A DNA stretch of 64,000 bases, taken from positions 62,001 through 126,000 of the forward strand of contig CAJQUW010002174.1 in NCBI GenBank assembly GCA_907163375.1, read 5' to 3'. Source of the DNA: Prostheceraeus crozeri. Taxonomy: Eukaryota > Platyhelminthes > Polycladida > Euryleptidae. The notes under the pieces are model-generated. The model saw only the letters and a program-made list of their open reading frames with translations, searched no databases and was not told the DNA's origin. Position numbers and translations under genes: made by a program. This document shows, piece after piece, positions 52,101-64,000 of the stretch. The first letter of the stretch is position 1. Each line of letters begins with the position of its first letter.

Positions 52101-55100
52101 GCTGTTTGGGCTCATCTTCCTCCTCTCTGCATCCTCGAATACAACTCTCATGTTTCCTTCAATCAACAACGGCCACTCAACTTCTCTCTAACTCTGCTGT
52201 TTCCGATCTTTTTCCTCCTCACTGCATCCTCGAATACAACTATCCTGTCTCCCTCACTCTTCAACTCCAACTGCGCTTCCCTCTCTGCTGTTTCCAATCA
52301 TCTTCCATCTCACCCTGCATCCTCGAAAACCAATGCCCTGTCTGCTTCAATGCCCCATTAGAACTCCGATTCCATCTCACTACCATTCCCGCTCATCTTC
52401 CTCCCTCGTGTACCCTCGAAAATCACGGACGTGGTCTACTTCAATCAACAACTGCTACTCAACTTCCCTCTCACTCTGCTGTCTCAGATCACCCTCTCCC
52501 TCATCCTCGAATACCACTGTCCTGTCTCCTTCATTCCCTCATTCCAGCTCCACTTCCATCTCACTCTGCTGTCTCAGATCACCCTCCTCCCTCATCCTCG
52601 AATACCACTGTCCTGTCTCCTTCATTCCCTCATTCCAGCTCCGCTTCCATCTCACTCTGCTGTCTCAGATCACCCTCCTCCCTCATCCTCGAATACCACT
52701 GTCCTGTCTCCTTCATTCCCTCATTCCAGCTCCGCTTCCCTCTCACTCTGCTGTCTCAGATCACCCTCCTCCCTCATCCGCGAATACCACTGTCCTGTCT
52801 CCTTCATTCCACCATTCCAGCTCCGCTTCCATCTCACTCTGCTGTCTCAGATCACCCTCCTCCCTCATCCTCGAATACCACTGTCCTGTCTCCTTCATTC
52901 CCTCATTCCAGCTCCGCTTCCCTCTCACTCTGCTGTCTCAGATCACCCTCCTCCCTCATCCTCGAATACCACTGTCCTGTCTCCTTCATTCCCTCATTCC
53001 AGCTCCACTTCCATCTCACTCTGCTGTCTCAGATCACCCTCCTCCCTCATCCTCGAATACACTGTGCTGTCTCCTTCATTCCCTCATTCCAGCTCCGCTT
53101 CCCTCTCACTCTGCTGTCTCAGATCACCCTCCTCCCTCATCCTCGAATACCACTGTCCTGTCTCCTTCATTCCACCATTCCAGCTCCGCTTCCATCTCAC
53201 TCTGCTGTCTCAGATCACCCTCCTCCCTCATCCTCGAATACCACTGTCCTGTCTCCTTCATTCCACCATTCCAGTTCCGCTTCCCTCTCACTTGCTGTCT
53301 CAGATCACCCTCCTCCCTCATCCTCGAATACCACTGTCCTGTCTCCTTCATTCCACCATTCCAGCTCCGCATCCATCACACTCTGCGGTTTACACTTATC
53401 TCCGTCCTCCTTGCATCATCCATACCACTGTTCTCCCTTCATCACTCCCCACTACAACCAAGCTTCCCCTCACTACTGTATCCACCTATCTCCGTCCTCC
53501 CTCCTTACATCCTCGAATACCACCGTCACCTCTACTTCATTCCCCCATCTCCAGCCACGATTCTATCTCACTTCTGTTTACATCATCGTCCTCCTCCCTG
53601 CATCCTCGAATACCACTGTCCTGTCTCCTTCATTACCGCACTCCAATTCCGCATCCCTCACACTTTGCTGTTTTCGCTCATCTTCCACCTCACTGGATCC
53701 TCGATTACCACCGTCTCCTTCATTCCCCACTCCAACTCCGCTTCCCTCCCACTCTGCCGTTTCAGCTCATCTTCCTCCTCTCTGCATCCTCGAATACAAC
53801 TCTCATGTTTCCTTCAATCAACAACTGCCACTCAACTTCCCTCTCACTTTGCTGTTTTCGGTGTCTTCCACCTCATCGCCTCCTCGAAAACAGCTGCCCA
53901 GTCTCCTTCACTCTTCAACTTGAAGAACTGCGCTTCCCTCTCACTCTGCTGTTTGGGCTCATCTTCCTCCTCTCTGCATCCTCGAATACAACTCTCATGT
54001 TTCCTTCAATCAACAACGGCCACTCAACTTCTCTCTAACTCTGCTGTTTCCGATCTTTTTCCTCCTCACTGCATCCTCGAATACAACTATCCTGTCTCCC
54101 TCACTCTTCAACTCCAACTGCGCTTCCCTCTCTGCTGTTTCCAATCATCTTCCATCTCACCCTGCATCCTCGAAAACCAATGCCCTGTCTGCTTCAATGC
54201 CCCATTAGAACTCCGATTCCATCTCACTACCATTCCCGCTCATCTTCCTCCCTCGTGTACCCTCGAAAATCACGGACGTGGTCTACTTCAATCAACAACT
54301 GCTACTCAACTTCCCTCTCACTCTGCTGTCTCAGATCATCCTCCTCCCTCATCCTCGAACGCCACTATCTTGTCTCCTCCATTACCCCACTACAACTCCG
54401 CTTCCCTCCCACTCTGCCGTTTCAGCTCATCTTCCTCCTCTCTGCATCATCGAATACAACTCTCATGTTTCCTTCAATCAACAACTGCCACTCAACTTCC
54501 CTCTCACTTTGCTGTTTTCGGTGTCTTCTACCTCATCGCCTCCTCGAAAACAGCTGCCCAGTCTCCTTCACTCTTCTACTTGAAGAACTCCGATTCCCTC
54601 TCACTCTGCTGTTCGGGCTCATCTTACTCCTCTCTGCATCCTCGAATACAACTCTCATGTTTCCTTCAATCAACAACGGCCACTCAACTTCTCTCTCACT
54701 CTGCTGTTTCCGATCTTCTCCCTCCTCACTGCATCCTCGAATACAACTCTCATGTTTCCTTCAATCAACAACTGAAGAACTTGAAGAACTGCGCTTCCCT
54801 CTCACTCTGCTGTTTGGGCTCATCTTCCTCCTCCCTGCGCCCTACACAACCACCGTCGTGTTTCCTTCATTCCCACACTACAAGTCCGCTTCCCTCTCAC
54901 TCTGCTGTTTGGGCTCATCTTCCTCCTCCCTGCGCCCTACACAACCACCGTCATTGCGGTAACGCAATGCATGATGGTAATAAACAACTCACCTGAAGCT
55001 TGTGATGCTCCTTCAGGATCTTCACCTGCAAAGAAAGAAAATATATCAAATATACCAAAAAGATCCTACTAGCATTTGTATTCACAGAATGGGGAAACAC

Positions 55101-58100
55101 ATCGCAAGTCCTCAACGTTCCTCTTGCGAGCACTGGCTTGTCTAGAGCACACATTTTCTCAAACCAGGGTCATCAAATGGCTACAGAAAATAAACTATAT
55201 CATCCACGCATCGATCCGTCCACTCCCGATTATTCCCCTCCTGTTCCCCTTCGCCCAGTCTTCTGGTTTCAGCGAGATCTACTCCTTCCTGCATCTTCGC
55301 ATCGTTCTGTCCCGTCCACGTAATTCCCCTCTCCTGTTCCCCTTCGCTCACATTTCACTATTTCAGCTTAGCTTCCCAAGTCCCTGAATCTTCATCCTCG
55401 AACGCCACTGTCTTGTCCCTTCCTTCCTCAGCTCCAACTCCACATCAGTCCCATTCGTCTGTTTCCACTGATCTCCGTCCTCCTTGCATCATCGAATACC
55501 ACAGTCCTCTCTTCTTCATTCCCCTACTCCCGGTTCGGATTCCATCTCACTCTCCTGTCTGAGCTCATCTTCCTCCTCACTGCATCCCCGAATACCACCA
55601 TACCGTCTCTTTCATTCCCCCACTCCAACTCCGCTTCCCTCTCACTTCGCTGTTTCAGCTCATCTTCCTCCTCTCTGCATCCTCGAATACAATTCATGTT
55701 TCCTTCAATCAACAACGGCCACTCAACTTCTCTCTAACTCTGCTGTTTCCGATCTTCTTCCTCCTCACTGCATCCTCGAATACAACTATCCTGTCTCCCT
55801 CACTCTTCAACTCCAACTGCGCTTCCCTCTCTGCTGTTTCCAATCATCTTCCATCTCACCCTGCATCCTCGAAAAACAATGCCCTGTCTGCTTCAATGCC
55901 CCATTAGAACTCCGATTCCATCTCACTACCATTCCCGCTCATCTTCCTCCCTCGTGTACCCTCGAAAATCACGGACGTGGTCTACTTCAATCAACAACTG
56001 CTACTCAACTTCCCTCTCACTCTGCTGTCTCAGATCATCCTCCTCCCTCATCCTCGAACGCCACTATCTTGTCTCCTCCATTACCCCACTACAACTCCGC
56101 TTCCCTCCCACTCTGCCGTTTCAGCTCATCTTCCTCCTCTCTGCATCATCGAATACAACTCTCATGTTTCCTTCAATCAACAACTGCCACTCAACTTCCC
56201 TCTCACTTTGCTGTTTTCGGTGTCTTCCACCTCATCGCCTCCTCGAAAACAGCTGCCCAGTCTCCTTCACTCTTCTACTTGAAGAACTCCGATTCCCTCT
56301 CACTCTGCTGTTTGGGATCATCTTACTCCTCTCTGCATCCTCGAATACAACTCTCATGTTTCCTTCAATCAACAACGGCCACTCAACTTCTCTCTCACTC
56401 TGCTGTTTCCGATCTTCTTCCTCCTCACTGCATCCTCGAATACAACTCTCATGTTTCCTTCAATCAACAACTGAAGAACTTGAAGAACTGCGCTTCCCTC
56501 TCACTCTGCTGTTTGGGCTCATCTTCCTCCTCCCTGCGCCCTACACAACCACCGTCGTGTTTCCTTCATTCCCACACTACAAGTCCGCTTCCCTCTCACT
56601 CTGCTATTTGGGCTCATCTTCCTCCTCCCTGCGCCCTACACAACCACCGTCATTGCGGTAACGCAATGCATGATGGTAATAAACAACTCACCTGAAGCTT
56701 GTGATGCTCCTTCAGGATCTTCACCTGCAAAAGAAAGAAAATATATCAAATATACCAAAAAGATCCTACTAGCATTTGTATTCACAGAATGGGGAAACAC
56801 ATCGCAAGTCCTCAACGTTCCTCTTGCGAGCACTGGCTTGTCTAGAGCACACATTTTCTCAAACCAGGGTCATCAAATGGCTACAGAAAATAAAATATAT
56901 CATCCACGCATCGATCCGTCCACTCCCGATTATTCCCCTCCTGTTCCCCTTCGCCCAGTCTTCTGGTTCCAGCGAGATCTACTCCTTCCTGCATCTTCGC
57001 ATCGTTCTGTCCCGTCCACGTAATTCCCCTCTCCTGTTCCCCTTCGCTCACATTTCACTATTTCAGCTTAGCTTCCCAAATCCCTGAATCTTCATCCTCG
57101 AACGCCACTGTCTTGTCCCCTTCCTTCCTCAGCTCCAACTCCACATCAGTCCCATTCGTCTGTTTCCACTGATCTCCGTCCTCCTTGCATCATCGAATAC
57201 CACAGTCCTCTCTTCTTCATTCCCCTACTCCCGGTTCGGATTCCATCTCACTCTCTTGTCTGAGCTCATCTTCCTCCTCACTGCATCCCCGAATACCACC
57301 ATACCGTCTCCTTCATTCCCCCACTCCAACTCCGCTTCCCTCTCACTTTGCTGTTTCAGCTCATCTTCCTCCTCTCTGCATCCTCGAATACAACTCTCAT
57401 GTTTCCTTCAATCAACAACTGCCACTCAACTTCCCTCTCACTTTGCTGTTTTCGGTGTCTTCCACCTCATCGCCTCCTCGAAAACAGCTGCCCAGTCTCC
57501 TTCACTCTTCAACTTGAAGAACTGCGCTTCCCTCTCACTCTGCTGTTTGGGCTCATCTTACTTCTCTCGGCATCCTCGAATACAACTCTCATGTTTCCTT
57601 CAATCAACAACTGAAGAACTTGAAGAACTGCGCTTCCCTCTCACTCTGCTGTTTGGACTCATCTTCCTCCTCCCTGCGCCCTACACAACCACCGTCGTGT
57701 TTCCTTCATTCCCACACTACAAGTCCGCTTCCCTCTCACTCTGCTGTTTCTGCTCATCTTCCTCCTCCCTGCATCCTATACAACCACTGTCCTGACTCCT
57801 TCACTCCCCCACTCAAACTCAACTTCCTTCTCGCTCTGCTGTTTTCGCAAATCTTCCTCCTCCCTGCATCCTCTCATCCTCTGTCCAGTCTCTAGCTGAT
57901 CATGGTTCTGGCTCTCACCGCACGACACCGGATTCCATTTCTATGCTTTTCCTCTTCAATATCGGCTCGCCCACCTAAAACGGACTGGCTTCTACTCTAC
58001 GATCCATCATCGTCTTGGATGTTGGAATCCCTCCAACTTGTCCGCCGTTCTACTGCCACCGAGTTTGTGTTTCTACAAGGGACCGGTAACGCAATGCATG

Positions 58101-58950
58101 ATGGTAATAAACAACTCACCTGAAGCTTGTGATGCTCCTTCAGCAACTTCATCTGCAAAAGAAAGAAAATATATCAAATATACCAAAAAGATCCTATAGC
58201 ATTTGTATTCACAGAATGGGGAAACACATCGCAAGTCCTCAACGTTCCTCTTACGAGCACTGGCTTGTCTAGAGCACACATTTTCTCAAACCAGGGTCAT
58301 CAAATGGCTACAGAAAATGAAATATATCATCCAAGCATCGATCCGTCCACTCCCGATCATTCCCCTCCTGTTCCCCTTCGCCCAGTCTTCTGGTTCCAGC
58401 GAGATCTTACTCCTTCCTGCATCTTCGCATTCGTTCCGTCCCGTCCACGTAATTCCCCTCTCCTGTTCCCTTCGCTCACATTTCACTATTTCAGCTCAGC
58501 TTTCCCAAGTCCCTGAATCCTCGAAAATCAATATCCTGACTGCCTCATCAGATCTCCGATTCCATCTCACTATCGTTTCCGCTCATCCTCCTCCCTCGTG
58601 TATCGTTCTGTCCAGTCAACGTCTTTCCCCTATCCAACTTCGCATCCTTCTCACTCAGCTCCTTCCACTGACCTTCCATCCCTGCATCATAGCTCTGCTT
58701 TTTCCTCCTGTCTCCTTCATTCCACCATTCCAGCTCCGCTTCCATCTCACTCTGCTGTTTCCACTTATCTCCGTCCTCCTTGCATCATCCAATACCACTG
58801 TGCTGCCTTCCTCACTCCCCACTCCAACTGAGCTTCCCTCTCACTACTGTATCCACCAATCTCCGTCCTCCCTCCTTGCATCCTCCAATGCCACCGTCCC
58901 CTCTTCTTCATTCCCTTCTCATCTTCCTGCTCACCGCATCCTCCAATATC

Positions 58951-59330
58951 CTCGCATCGATGTGTGCCGTCCACATCATCCCCTCTCCTGTTCCCCTTCG
59001 CTCACATTCCACTATTTCAGCTGAGCTTCCCAACTCACTGAATCTTCGCATCGATGTGTGCCGTCCACATCATTCCCCTCTCCTGTTCCCCTTCGCTCAC
59101 ATTCCACTATTTCAGCTGAGCTTCCCAATTCACTGAATCCTCGCATCGATGTGTGCCGTCCACATCATTCCCCTCTCCTGCTCCCCTTCGCTCACATTCC
59201 ACTATTTCAGCTGAGCTTCCCAACTCACTGAATCCTCGCATCGATGTGTGCCGTCCACATCATTCCCCTCTCCTGTTTCCTTTCGCTCAGTCTTCTGGTT
59301 ACGCAGAGATCTACTCCTTCCTGCATCTTC
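58951..59330. repeat. 95-bp tandem repeat, four units
   Basis: Units containing CGCATCGATGTGTGCCGTCC start at about 58953, 59047, 59142 and 59237, so the period is 94-95 bp. They contain CATCATTCCCCTCTCCTG and TTCAGCTGAGCTTCCCAA. This is a local family distinct from the 91-bp unit but with the same pyrimidine bias. Confidence 0.85.
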
Positions 59331-59690
59331 GCATCGTTCTGCCACGTCCACGTCATTCCCCTCTCCTGTCACCCCTTCTCATCCCTGTGTCCAGTCTCCT
59401 GCTTCTCATGGTTCTGGCTTTCGCCACTTACCACACCTTGTCTTGTCTTCTTGATTCCACCCAACCCAAGTCCGCCTCCCTCTCACTCTGCTTCTTTCTC
59501 TGAACCTACTCTTCACTGTATCCTCCAAAGCCACTGTCCTGTCTCCTTCATTCCCCCTCTCCAACTCCGTGTCCCTCTCATTCTGCTGTTTCCGCCTACC
59601 CTACCTCCTGCCTGCATCCTACCATCGCTCCATCCAGTTCTTTTGTCCTTCCCTCAACTCCCTTGACTGTGGTGGTGCAAATTTCTAATT
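59331..59690. repeat. Diverged edge of the satellite
   Basis: Pyrimidine-rich sequence with faint monomer traces (TGTCTCCTTCATTCCCCCTC and CATTCTGCTGTTTCCGCC), ending near GTGGTGGTGCAAATTTC, where unique AT-rich DNA begins. No gene is supported. Confidence 0.7.
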
Positions 59691-60103
59691 ATCAGTTGTA
59701 GTCCACATTCAGCTCGTTCGAGGAACACATTATTCAATTTCTTTATTATGTCTCGATGTTGTCCTGACGCAAATTGTTTGAATTACAGAGCATATACAAC
59801 ATACACTCCACTAAAGATTATGGGAATTGAGTTAGTCTTTAAGAGGTCTTAAAATCGCTCCCACAGGCAAATCAGACAAAGTTCATGCTTCATGGTGTCA
59901 CATAAACTGAAAATTATTTCAAACTCTATGGGCGACCAATGAGGGAGAATTGCAAATTAGTAAACAGGAAAATGGAAACCGTGATGTCACATTTAGCTTC
60001 GTCAGCGGGAACTTTTGAATTTGGGTGATTTGATTACCTGCTCGAACTGGTAGGGGGACCACACTTCTATCCTATATATTGCCTATATCCTGCATATTCT
60101 TAC
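59691..60103. other. Unique host DNA, probably intronic
   Basis: AT-rich unique sequence between the satellite edge and the donor site of the exon at 60104-60444. No open frame of note or repeat is present. Confidence 0.5.
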
Positions 60104-60444
60104 CTATTGGTTGATGCTGGCTTTGTTCATCTCTCATGGACTTCAATTCATTTTGTGGGCCTTCACCATATTCCAAGTTTTCTTGAGTGTCTGAACCATC
60201 AGCGGTAAGTATCATGACAAATTTTTCGGGACATCCAACTTTTTGATAAAGCTCACCACCCAATTCTGCTGATTTAGATTTCAAGTATTCGGAATTGCCA
60301 TCAGCGGCGAGTATTCTGACAACTTTTTCGGGACACCCAACCTTTTCATAAACCTCACCACCCAATTTTGCTGATTCAGACTTCAAGTATTCGAAAGTAA
60401 GGACATCTCTCGAAAGTCCCTCAAGTGATTTCAAATCCATGTAT
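60104..60444 (-). CDS. Host exon encoding two 36-residue repeats
   Basis: On the minus strand the acceptor ACTCTCGTTTCAG ends at 60445 and the donor AATAGGTAAGAATATG starts at 60103, framing a 341-nt open exon. The frame reads MDLKSLEGLSRDVLTF, then two tandem units with EYLKSESAKLGGEVYEKVGC and EYLKSKSAELGGELYQKVGC. Each unit goes on to PEK.V.IL.ADG. A polar end (QNELKSMRDEQSQHQP) follows. The unit is 36 residues (108 bp), probably helical. I do not recognise the family, and more units may lie in further exons outside the window. Coding quality and splice sites are good. Confidence 0.6.
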
Positions 60445-60529
60445 CTGAAACGAGAGTTGTGGCAATGCAATATGGCCATGGGTAATCACAGATGTGTGGA
60501 ACTGAATAAAACACATAATTGAAAACATA

Positions 60530-63500
60530 TCCTCCAAAATAATGACAATGTTCATCAACGATGATGTTGAATAATGTTGATCATCAATAATGATGATGAG
60601 AACGATGATGATGATGATGAATAATGTTGTTCATCAATGATGATAATGAGAACGATGATGAATAATGTTGATCATCAATGATGATGATGAGAAGGATGAA
60701 GATGATGAACTATGTTGATCATCAATGATGATGATAAGAACGATATAGATGATGATGAATGATGTTGATCATCAATGATGATGATGAATGATGTTGATCA
60801 TCAATGATGATGATAAGAACGATGAAGATGATGATGAATAATGTTGATCATCAATGATGATGATGAATGATGTTGATCATCAATGATGATGATAAGAACG
60901 ATGAAGATGATGATTAATAATGTTGATCATCAATAATGATGATGAGAACGATGAAGATGATGATGAATAATGTTGATCATCAATAATGATGATGAGAACA
61001 ATGAAGATGATGATGAATAATGTTGATCATCAATGATAATGATGAGAACGACGATGAATAATGATGATCGCCAATGATAATGATGAGAACAATGAAGATG
61101 ATGATGAATAATGTCTATCACCAATCATGATGATGAGAACGATGATGATGACGATGAATAATGTTGATCACCAATGATGATGAGAACGATGAAGATGATG
61201 ATGAATAATGTCTATCACCAATGACGATGATGAGAACGACGATGAATAGTGTTGATCATCAATGGTGATGATGAGAACGATGATGAAGAATGTTGATCAT
61301 CAATGATGATGATGAGAACGATGAAGATGATGATGAATAATGTTGATCATCAATGATGATGATGAAAACGATGAAGATGATGATGAATAATGTTCATCAT
61401 CAATGTTGATGTTCAGAACGATGAAGATGATGAATAATGTTGATAATCAATGATGATGATGGGAACCATGAAGATGATGAACAATGTTGATCATCAATGA
61501 TGATGATGAGAACGACGATGAATAATGTTGATCATCAATGATGATCATGACAACGATGATGAATAATGTTGATCATCAATGATGATGATGAGAACGATGA
61601 AGATGATGATGAATGATGTTGATCATCAATAATGATGATGAGAACGATGATGAATAACGTTGATCATCAATGATGATGATGAGAACGACGATGAATAATG
61701 TCGATCATCAATAATGATGATAACGATGATGAATAATGTCGATCATCGATGATGATGATGAGAACGACGATGAATAATGTCGATCATCAATAATGATGAT
61801 GAGAACGATGATGATGAATAATGTTGATCATCAATGATGATGATGACAACGATGATGAATAATGTTGATCATCAATGATAATGATGAGAACGACTAAGAT
61901 GATGAACAATGTTGATCATCAATGATGATGATGGGAACGACGATGAATAATGTCGATCATCAATAATGATGATGAGAACGATGAAGATGATGATGAATAA
62001 TGTTGATCATCAATAACGATCATGAGAAGAATGAAGATGATGATGAATAATGTTGATCGAAAATGATAATGATGAGAACGATGAAGATGATGAATAATGT
62101 TGATCGTAAAGGATGATGATGTGAACGATGATGAATAATGTTGATCATCAATAATGATGATGAGAACGATGATGATGATGAATAATGTTGTTTATCAATG
62201 ATGATGATGAGAACGATGATGAATAATGTTGATCGTAAAGGATGATGATGTGAACGATGATGAATAATGTCTATCACCAATGATGACGATGAGAACGATG
62301 AAGATGATGAATAATGTCGATCGTCAATGATGATGATGAGAAGGATGAAGATGATGAACTATGTTGATCATCAATGATGATGATAAGAACGATCAAGATG
62401 ATGATGAATGATGTTGATCATCAATAATGATGATGAGAACAATGAAGATGATGATGAATAATGTTGATCATCAATGATAATGATGATGAGAACAATGAAG
62501 ATGATGATGAATAATGTCTATCACGAATGATGACGATGAGAACCATGAAGATGACGATGAATAATGTTGATCACCAATGATGACGATGAGAACGATGAAG
62601 ATGATAATGAATCATGTAGATCATCAATGATGATGATGAGAACGATGAAGATGATGATGAATGATGTTGATCATCAATGATGATGATAAGAACGATGAAG
62701 ATGATGATGAATAATGTTGATCATCAATAATGATGATGAGAACAATGAAGATGATGATGAATAATGTTGATCATCAATGATAATGATGATGAGAACAATG
62801 AAGATGATGATGAATAATGTCTATCACGAATGATGACGATGAGAACCATGAAGATGACGATGAATAATGTTGATCACCAATGATGATGATGAGAACGAAG
62901 AAGATGAGGATGAATAATGTCTATCACCAATGATGATGATGAGAACGATGAAGATGATGATGAATAATGTCTATCACCAATGACGATGATGAGAACGACG
63001 ATGAATAGATTTTATCATAAAGGGTGATGAAGAAAAACGATGATGAAGAATGTTGATCATCAATGATGATGATGAGAACGGTGAAGATGATGATGAATAA
63101 TATTGATCATCAATGATGATGATGAAAACGATGAAGATGATGAATAATGTTGATAATCAATGATGATGATGGGAACCATGAAGATGATGAACAATGTTGA
63201 TCATCAATGTTGATGATGAGAACGACGATGAATAATGTTGATCATCAATGATGATCATGACAACGATGATGAATAATGTTGATTACCAATGATGATGATG
63301 AGAACGATGAAGATGATGATGAATAATGTTGATCATCAATGATGATGATGAGAACGATGAAGATGATGATGAATAATGTCTATCACCAATGACTATGATG
63401 AGAACGACGATGAATAGTGTTGATCATCAATGGTGATGATGAGAACGATGAAGATGATGATGAATAATGTTGATCATCAATGATGATGTTCAGAACGATG

Positions 63501-64000
63501 AAGATGATGAATAATGTCGATCGTCAATGATGATGAGAAGGATGAAGATGATGAACTATGTTGATCATAAATGATGATGATAAGAACGATCAAGATGATG
63601 ATGAATGATGTTGATCATCAACGATGATGACAAGAACGATGAAGATGATAATGAATCATGTAGATCATCAATGATGATGATGAGAACGATGAAGATGATG
63701 ATGAATGATGTTGATCATCAATCATGATGATAAGAACGATGAAGATGATGATGAATAATGTTGATCACCAATGATGATGATGAGAACGATGAAGATGATG
63801 ATGAATAATGTCTATCACCAATGACGATGATGAGAACGACGATGAATAGTGTTGATCATCAATGGTGATGATGAAAACGATGATGAAGAATGTTGATCAT
63901 CAATGATGATGATGAGAACGATGAAGATGATGATGAATAATATTGATCATCAATGATGATGATGAAAACGATGAAGATGATGAATAATGTTGATAATCAA
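60530..64000. repeat. GATGAT-rich minisatellite reaching the window edge
   Basis: Variable units of about 36-50 bp built from AATAATGTTGATCATCAATG, a run of GATGATGATGAGAACG, and ATGAAGATGATGATG. Length varies through loss or gain of the AAGATGATGATG part. Changes such as GTCTATCACC for GTTGATCATC spread through sub-blocks, for example 62460-62640 against 62750-62900, which shows local block duplication. Minus-strand frames rich in His and Ile are by-products. Confidence 0.95.

Larger units (their letters stand above)
37999..58950. repeat. Pyrimidine-strand satellite, right block, with higher-order repeats
   Basis: Diverged monomers of about 75-100 bp (CATCCTCGAATACAACT, CTCTCACTCTGCTGTTT and similar) alternate with runs of the uniform 91-bp unit, for example at about 41045-41320, 45975-46800, 47745-48290, 49225-49870, 50810-51535 and 52480-53385. 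A marker segment with GAAAATCACGGACGTGGT occurs at about 39100, 40988, 42205, 45940, 47690, 49180, 50745, 52420, 54265 and 55965. This shows higher-order units of about 1.5-1.9 kb whose length varies with the number of 91-bp monomers. Larger duplications (about 3.1 kb between 39.8 and 42.9 kb) are also present. All long open frames here follow from the lack of stops in the unit. Confidence 0.95.

Noticed and set aside
13023-58150. Very long plus-strand open frames (up to 1763 codons) with Ser/Pro/Leu-rich repeats
   Set aside because: All three frames are open across the same array and give the same pattern. This follows from a 91-bp unit without stops and not from a protein gene. There is no start context, domain or splice structure.
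60930-62280. Minus-strand frames rich in His and Ile in the minisatellite
   Set aside because: They arise from GATGAT repeats read on the other strand and vary with unit number.

Overview
This 64 kb window is eukaryotic, most likely from an invertebrate and plausibly an arthropod. It carries spliceosomal exon borders, a non-LTR retrotransposon (LINE), a hAT-like DNA transposon, two Polinton/Maverick copies and long satellite arrays. Nothing in the sequence fixes the species.

Layout. (1) 1-1100: AT-rich DNA with the remnant of an unnamed hydrophobic protein gene and short degenerate repeats. (2) About 1150-9740: the remains of an older Polinton copy, of which only DNA polymerase B (PolB) sequence is recognisable. 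A LINE (1358-8723, minus strand) sits inside it, flanked by a 13-bp duplication. Inside the LINE sits a hAT-like transposon (4292-7041, 15-bp inverted ends). This gives a three-level nest whose order of events can be read directly. (3) 9740-12634: sparse host DNA with one plausible terminal exon, a degraded reverse-transcriptase fragment and a 5'-truncated second copy of the same LINE. (4) 12635-59690: a pyrimidine-strand satellite with a core 91-bp unit, built into higher-order repeats of about 1.5-1.9 kb. (5) Inside that satellite, 15577-37992: a second Polinton, structurally bounded, with about 0.85-0.9 kb terminal inverted repeats (TIRs) and a 6-bp GCCCCA duplication. (6) 59690-60530: unique DNA with one host exon encoding two 36-residue repeats. 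(7) 60530-64000: a GATGAT-rich minisatellite.

The second Polinton carries the usual family set: PolB, chromodomain integrase, packaging ATPase, adenain-like protease, an F54H12.2-like capsid protein, two basic core or membrane-active proteins, and a pair of related virion-protein genes. It is broken as a virus-like element, with roughly eight to ten breaks spread over PolB, the virion-protein genes and the ATPase, so it is treated here as a fossil.

Its accessory content is the most interesting part. A plus-strand cassette holds two PC4-like proteins followed by a protein that closely resembles TATA-binding protein. Two plus-strand transcription units end in hairpins that fit the histone mRNA 3' stem-loop. 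Two genes appear to have a splice donor directly after the ATG. There is also a stand-alone relative of the PolB N-terminal domain, a membrane-anchored RING-like protein and a DCEGE-type nuclease-like protein. Several units have good TATA boxes. Taken together, this suggests an element that once controlled its own transcription and tied part of it to S phase. That last step is inference.

The long plus-strand open frames in the satellite (up to 1763 codons) are judged to be artefacts of a stop-free 91-bp repeat. The satellite does carry six copies of a minus-strand module with a well-formed 33-nt micro-exon.
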